Source of the DNA: Candidatus Nanopelagicaceae bacterium
GTDB taxonomy: Bacteria; Actinomycetota; Actinomycetes; Nanopelagicales; Nanopelagicaceae
DNA: 11,414 bases
Direction: 5' to 3'
Assembly (NCBI GenBank): GCA_023260175.1
Contig: JALQWD010000094.1
Coordinates: 1-11,414, forward strand
Positions 8,769-11,414 of this stretch are shown piece by piece. The notes under the pieces are model-generated. The model did not search any database, was not told where the DNA came from, and saw only the letters and a program-made list of their open reading frames with translations. The number at the start of each line of letters is the position of its first letter. Position 1 is the stretch's first letter. The position numbers were made by a program, and so were the translations under genes.

Positions 8769-9442
8769 CAAATAGAGAGAAACTAATCGCGGCAACTCGT
8801 GAAGAGTTGGTCGAACTTCATCAAGAATTGGTGAAGTACAAATTGGTTGTTTGGACCGGCGGCAATGTTTCGCAGCGCATCAAGTTTGATGATGGCTCAT
8901 CAGATCTCTTTGCAATTAAACCTTCAGGTGTTCGGTACGAAGAACTAACAGCCGCAAAAATGGTGATCTGCGATTTAGGTGGCAATTTAGTTGAAGGTGA
9001 TTTCCCGCCTTCAAGTGATACGGCTGCGCACGCATATGTTTATCGAAACATGCCTGAAGTAAATGGTGTAGTGCACACACATAGTAATTACGCATGCGCA
9101 TGGGCTGCAGTTGGAAAAGAGATTCCTTGCATCTTGACTGCGATCGGCGATGAATTCGGAGGACCGATTCCGATAGGCCCGTTTGCGATTATTGGTGATG
9201 ATTCAATTGGCAAAGGAATCGTTGAAACATTGAAGGGGCATCGTTCAAAAGCTGTTTTAATGCAGAACCATGGTCCGTTCACTATAGGCTCATCTGGCCG
9301 CGACGCTGTGAAAGCAGCGGTTATGTGCGAAGACAATGCCAAGAGCGCCTGGATCGCCCAGAGCCTCGGAACCCCAATTCCTATCCCTCAGGATGCGGTG
9401 GATTCTTTATTTAATCGTTATCAAAACATCTATGGAAAATAG
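8765..9442 (+). CDS. araD: L-ribulose-5-phosphate 4-epimerase
   Basis: This class II aldolase-fold enzyme turns L-ribulose 5-phosphate into D-xylulose 5-phosphate, feeding arabinose carbon into the pentose phosphate pathway. At 225 aa it is close to E. coli AraD (231 aa). Substrate-binding motifs TGGNVSQR (residues 31-38) and IKPSGVRYEEL (51-61) are present. So are the zinc site His104 and His106 (VVHTHSNYA) and His169 (QNHGPF), together with Asp85 in SSDTAAH. Asp129 and the C-terminal Tyr223 sit where the catalytic Asp120 and Tyr229 of E. coli AraD are expected. It overlaps araB by four bases, with GAGGT (8754-8758) as ribosome site. The related L-fuculose-phosphate aldolases share much of the fold, but the adjacent ribulokinase and the C-terminal Tyr favour the epimerase. 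Confidence 0.92.
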   Translation: MTNREKLIAATREELVELHQELVKYKLVVWTGGNVSQRIKFDDGSSDLFAIKPSGVRYEELTAAKMVICDLGGNLVEGDFPPSSDTAAHAYVYRNMPEVNGVVHTHSNYACAWAAVGKEIPCILTAIGDEFGGPIPIGPFAIIGDDSIGKGIVETLKGHRSKAVLMQNHGPFTIGSSGRDAVKAAVMCEDNAKSAWIAQSLGTPIPIPQDAVDSLFNRYQNIYGK

Positions 9443-9472
9443 GTCAAAATCGGTAAGTTAGCCAACGGAGAT

Positions 9473-9484
9473 GTGAGCGCTCAC
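9473..9484. promoter_or_regulatory. LacI-type operator 2 (upstream of the sugar transporter)
   Basis: GTGAGCGCTCAC is a perfect 12-bp palindrome with a central C|G step. With flanking T9472 it reads TGTGAGCGCTCACC, one base from the core of the symmetric ideal E. coli lac operator. It shares ATGTGAGCGCTC (9471-9482) with operator 1. It lies 108 nt before the chosen start of the sugar-binding protein. I do not see a convincing -10/-35 pair next to it. Confidence 0.85.
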
Positions 9485-9528
9485 CTTTCAAGGGGGAAAG
9501 CTAAATCTTTCGAAATTTGCTTCAAACA

Positions 9529-9569
9529 TTGGACTTTGGTTTGAATGCAAAAGTTTTACCAAAGTCCAA
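9529..9569 (+). other. Hairpin in the 5' leader of the sugar-binding protein gene
   Basis: TTGGACTTTGGT (9529-9540) and ACCAAAGTCCAA (9558-9569) pair perfectly over 12 bp around a 17-nt loop. The stem ends about 11 nt before the AAGGA ribosome site and has no T-run after it, so it is not a terminator. A 5' hairpin that protects the mRNA or tunes translation is the likely role. It also argues that this stretch is untranslated. Confidence 0.7.
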
Positions 9570-9580
9570 CAACCCTAGGA

Positions 9581-9585
9581 AAGGA
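9581..9585 (+). promoter_or_regulatory. Ribosome binding site that fixes the TTG start of the binding protein
   Basis: AAGGA, within GGAAAGGAAC, lies 6 nt before TTG 9592. From this TTG the protein begins MFKKVNG and runs directly into a signal peptide. The longer reading frame from TTG 9517 would put 25 residues, encoded by the hairpin, in front of it. Confidence 0.75.
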
Positions 9586-9591
9586 ACAAAT

Positions 9592-10689
9592 TTGTTCAAG
9601 AAAGTAAATGGCGTCATTGCAGCAGTTGCAATGGTTGCAGCATCACTTGTTGTAACAGCTCCAGCACAGGCTGCTGGTGGATTAATCGGCGTTTCAATGC
9701 CAACACAGTCATCAACACGTTGGATCTCAGACGGTAACAGCGTTAAGGCTGCACTTGTTAAGGATGGCTTCACTGTAGATCTACAGTACGCAGAAGATGA
9801 TATTCCAACACAGGTTTCACAGCTTGAAGCGATGCTTACAAAGGGCGCAAAGGCTCTTATCATCGCAGCAATTGATGGAACACAGCTAACAGACGTTCTA
9901 CAGAAGGCACACGACAAGGGCGTTGTAGTTATTTCATACGACCGCTTGATCCGTGATTCAAAGAACGTTGATTACTACGCATCATTCGACAACTTCAAGG
10001 TAGGCGTACTTCAGGCAACATCACTTCTAGTTGGTCTTGGTGTTTATGCATCAGAGAACAGCAAGAAGGCTGATGGCAAGAAGGCAAAGGGTCCATTCAA
10101 TGTTGAGCTATTTGCTGGTTCACCAGACGATAACAACGCAACATTCTTCTTCAATGGCGCAATGTCAGTTCTTAACCCACTAATCAAGTCAAAGGTAATC
10201 ACAGTGAAGTCAGGTCAGACTGCATTTACAAAGGTTGCAACTCTTCGTTGGGATGGCGCTGTAGCTCAGAAGCGTATGGAAGATATTCTTGTTGGTTCTT
10301 ACTCAAAGGCTAAGGTCAACGGCGTTCTTTCACCATACGACGGTCTATCACGCGGCATCATCGCTGCTTTGACAGATGCTGGTTACACAAAGAAGAACAT
10401 GCCTGTAATCACAGGTCAGGATGCTGAAGTTCTTTCAGTTAAGGCAATGCTTGCTGGCGAGCAGTACTCAACAATCTTCAAGGACACTCGTGAGCTTGCA
10501 AAGGTTGCAGTAAGCATGGCAACAGCAATTCTCGATGGCAAGAAGGTTACAGTTAACGATACAAAGACATACAACAACAAGGTTAAGGTTGTTCCTTCAT
10601 ACCTCCTTACTCCTTACATCGTTACAACAAAGAACTACAAGAAGGTCCTAATTGATAGCGGATACATCAAGGCATCCCAACTCAAGTAA
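9592..10689 (+). CDS. chvE: ChvE-type sugar ABC transporter substrate-binding protein, TTG start
   Basis: This 365-aa protein belongs to the ChvE / multiple-monosaccharide branch of periplasmic-binding proteins, which capture arabinose, galactose, glucose, xylose and similar sugars outside the cell. The signal peptide has FKK, a hydrophobic core and a likely SPase I site AQA|A (residues 25-28). Family motifs include STRWISDGN (Arg43, Trp44), [27 protein letters not shown], the ISYDRLI sugar-binding loop (Asp117, Arg118) and YASFDN (Asp133, Asn134), then [11 protein letters not shown] and ITGQDAE. There is no lipobox and no cysteine anywhere, unusual for a monoderm ABC binding protein. Of 37 lysine codons, 36 are AAG, a stronger bias than in lacI or araB, suggesting high expression. 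Operator 2 and a leader hairpin lie upstream and a strong hairpin follows. Its sugar is probably L-arabinose from context, but the family is broad. Confidence 0.9.
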   Translation: MFKKVNGVIAAVAMVAASLVVTAPAQAAGGLIGVSMPTQSSTRWISDGNSVKAALVKDGFTVDLQYAEDDIPTQVSQLEAMLTKGAKALIIAAIDGTQLTDVLQKAHDKGVVVISYDRLIRDSKNVDYYASFDNFKVGVLQATSLLVGLGVYASENSKKADGKKAKGPFNVELFAGSPDDNNATFFFNGAMSVLNPLIKSKVITVKSGQTAFTKVATLRWDGAVAQKRMEDILVGSYSKAKVNGVLSPYDGLSRGIIAALTDAGYTKKNMPVITGQDAEVLSVKAMLAGEQYSTIFKDTRELAKVAVSMATAILDGKKVTVNDTKTYNNKVKVVPSYLLTPYIVTTKNYKKVLIDSGYIKASQLK

Positions 10690-10696
10690 TTAGGTA

Positions 10697-10745
10697 GATA
10701 GTCCGGTTGGTCTCATCGTTTACTCGGTAGGCCAACCGGACTATC
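10697..10745 (+). terminator. Strong hairpin after the binding protein gene (attenuating terminator or mRNA-stabilising stem)
   Basis: GATAGTCCGGTTGG (10697-10710) and CCAACCGGACTATC (10732-10745) pair perfectly over 14 bp. The stem can be extended inward by one G-U and two Watson-Crick pairs. It begins 7 nt after the stop codon. Only ATTCTTATT follows, not a real T-tract, so full termination is doubtful. Such stems between binding-protein and ATPase genes often leave more mRNA for the binding protein than for the rest of the transporter. Confidence 0.75.
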
Positions 10746-10814
10746 ATTCTTATTAGCAGTGAAATTGTTAGTCCGTATTGTCAATAGTTTTCATTTAAGG
10801 AAAGTAAAGGAAAA

Positions 10815-11414
10815 ATGACAGAGAACATTTTGGAGATGCGTTCGATCACTAAAACCTTTCCAGGTGTAAAAGCTCTTGTCGATGTATCCCTTACTGTCGA
10901 GCGCGGCGAAATCCATGCAATCTGTGGTGAAAATGGCGCTGGTAAATCAACACTCATGAAAGTCCTATCGGGAATCTATCCGCACGGAGATTACGAAGGC
11001 GAAATTATCTTTGAAGGACAAGAGCTAAAGCTTAAGAACATCCGCGATAGCGAAGAGCTCGGAATCGTAATCATCCACCAAGAGCTAGCACTGAGCCCCT
11101 ATCTATCAATCGCTGAGAACATCTTCCTAAATAATGAAATTAAGAGCCGTGGCCTGATTGATTGGAATAAGACCAATCTCGAAGCGCAGAAGCTTCTTGC
11201 CAAGGTCGGCCTCTCTGAAGATCCAAATACACCAGTTAATCGCATCGGTGTTGGAAAGCAACAGCTTGTTGAAATCGCTAAAGCCGTTTCAAAGAAGGTA
11301 AAGCTCCTTATTCTCGATGAGCCAACTGCAGCTCTTAACGATGCAGATTCAGAGCACCTGCTCGATCTCCTGCGCCAATTTAAGAGCCAGGGAATGACCT
11401 GCATCATCATTTCT
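10815..11414 (+). CDS. mmsA: Sugar ABC transporter ATP-binding protein, MmsA/GguA type (3' end outside window)
   Basis: The first 200 residues of an ABC ATPase that powers the sugar importer; the frame is open to the end of the window. Usual proteins of this family have two ABC domains and about 500 aa, so this is roughly the first domain. The Walker A loop is GENGAGKST (residues 38-46), the Q-loop is IIHQELAL, and Walker B is [13 protein letters not shown]. The signature motif is [15 protein letters not shown], not LSGGQ; this GVGKQQ form is typical of the GguA/MmsA partners of ChvE, which ties the ATPase to the binding protein upstream. A purine-rich AAAGGAAAA site precedes the ATG. The 125-nt gap to the binding protein gene holds a strong hairpin, so the ATPase may be made at a lower level. 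A permease gene should follow outside the window. Confidence 0.92.
   Translation, partial: MTENILEMRSITKTFPGVKALVDVSLTVERGEIHAICGENGAGKSTLMKVLSGIYPHGDYEGEIIFEGQELKLKNIRDSEELGIVIIHQELALSPYLSIAENIFLNNEIKSRGLIDWNKTNLEAQKLLAKVGLSEDPNTPVNRIGVGKQQLVEIAKAVSKKVKLLILDEPTAALNDADSEHLLDLLRQFKSQGMTCIIIS

Noticed and set aside
9454..9464. A -10 box (TAAGTT or TAGCCA) before operator 2
   Set aside because: Both are poor matches and no -35 box is found at a suitable distance, so the promoter of the transporter could not be placed. One must exist nearby, or reading continues from araD.
9485..9500. Small hairpin CTTTC/GAAAG just after operator 2
   Set aside because: Only 5 bp with weak pairs. Such a stem arises by chance in purine-rich leaders; the 12-bp stem at 9529 is far more convincing.
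9485..9591. Riboswitch in the leader of the transporter gene
   Set aside because: The leader has one simple hairpin and no multi-helix core or conserved motif of a riboswitch class that I recognise. The operator already explains the control.
10746..10814. A separate promoter for the ATPase gene
   Set aside because: TTGTTA at 10765 has no good -10 box at 16-18 nt. Read-through past the hairpin is the simpler explanation.
11099..11410. A 103-aa open frame on the minus strand at the right edge
   Set aside because: It lies entirely within the ABC ATPase gene on the + strand, whose Walker A, signature and Walker B motifs are clear. Its own translation (Ser/Arg-rich) looks like an antisense shadow.

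Overview
The window looks like a piece of a compact, moderately AT-rich actinobacterial chromosome. The left half carries the gene order mfd - lipoprotein - mazG - eno - ftsB/divIC-like - DUF501 - ppx/gppA, a neighbourhood well known from Actinobacteria (compare the mycobacterial mfd-mazG-lpqU-eno-divIC-DUF501-ppx2 region). The low GC for this phylum, very short gaps and frequent ATGA stop/start overlaps would fit a streamlined planktonic lineage such as the freshwater Nanopelagicales (acI). That taxonomic guess is inference. All genes lie on the + strand.

Region 1 (1-5283) is housekeeping. It holds the 3' end of the transcription-repair coupling factor Mfd, a small lipoprotein that may resemble the SurA N-terminus, the NTP pyrophosphohydrolase MazG with a reduced second domain, enolase, an FtsB/DivIC-type division protein starting at TTG, a Cys-rich DUF501 protein, and a short exopolyphosphatase/GppA-family protein.

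Region 2 (5284-9442) is a tightly packed sugar operon. A likely promoter with an overlapping LacI-type operator precedes two unrecognised small genes (a four-helix membrane protein and a 132-aa cytosolic protein). These run without gaps into a LacI-family repressor, then L-ribulokinase (araB) and L-ribulose-5-phosphate 4-epimerase (araD). L-arabinose isomerase (araA) is not in the window.

Region 3 (9443-11414) is a sugar importer. A second operator, almost identical to the symmetric ideal lac operator, precedes a 5'-leader hairpin, a ChvE-type periplasmic-binding-protein homologue, a strong 3' hairpin, and the start of the MmsA/GguA-type ATPase gene, which runs off the end. The permease presumably follows.

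Together regions 2 and 3 read as one regulon. The LacI-family protein probably represses its own operon (AraB, AraD) and the transporter through two operators that share 12 identical bases. Its DNA-reading helix keeps two of the three key E. coli LacI residues (Gln, Arg; Tyr becomes His), which matches the lac-like operator sequence. The sugar is probably L-arabinose or a related pentose. The two small genes at the head of the operon are the least explained part of the window. I saw no mobile element, CRISPR array, tRNA or rRNA.
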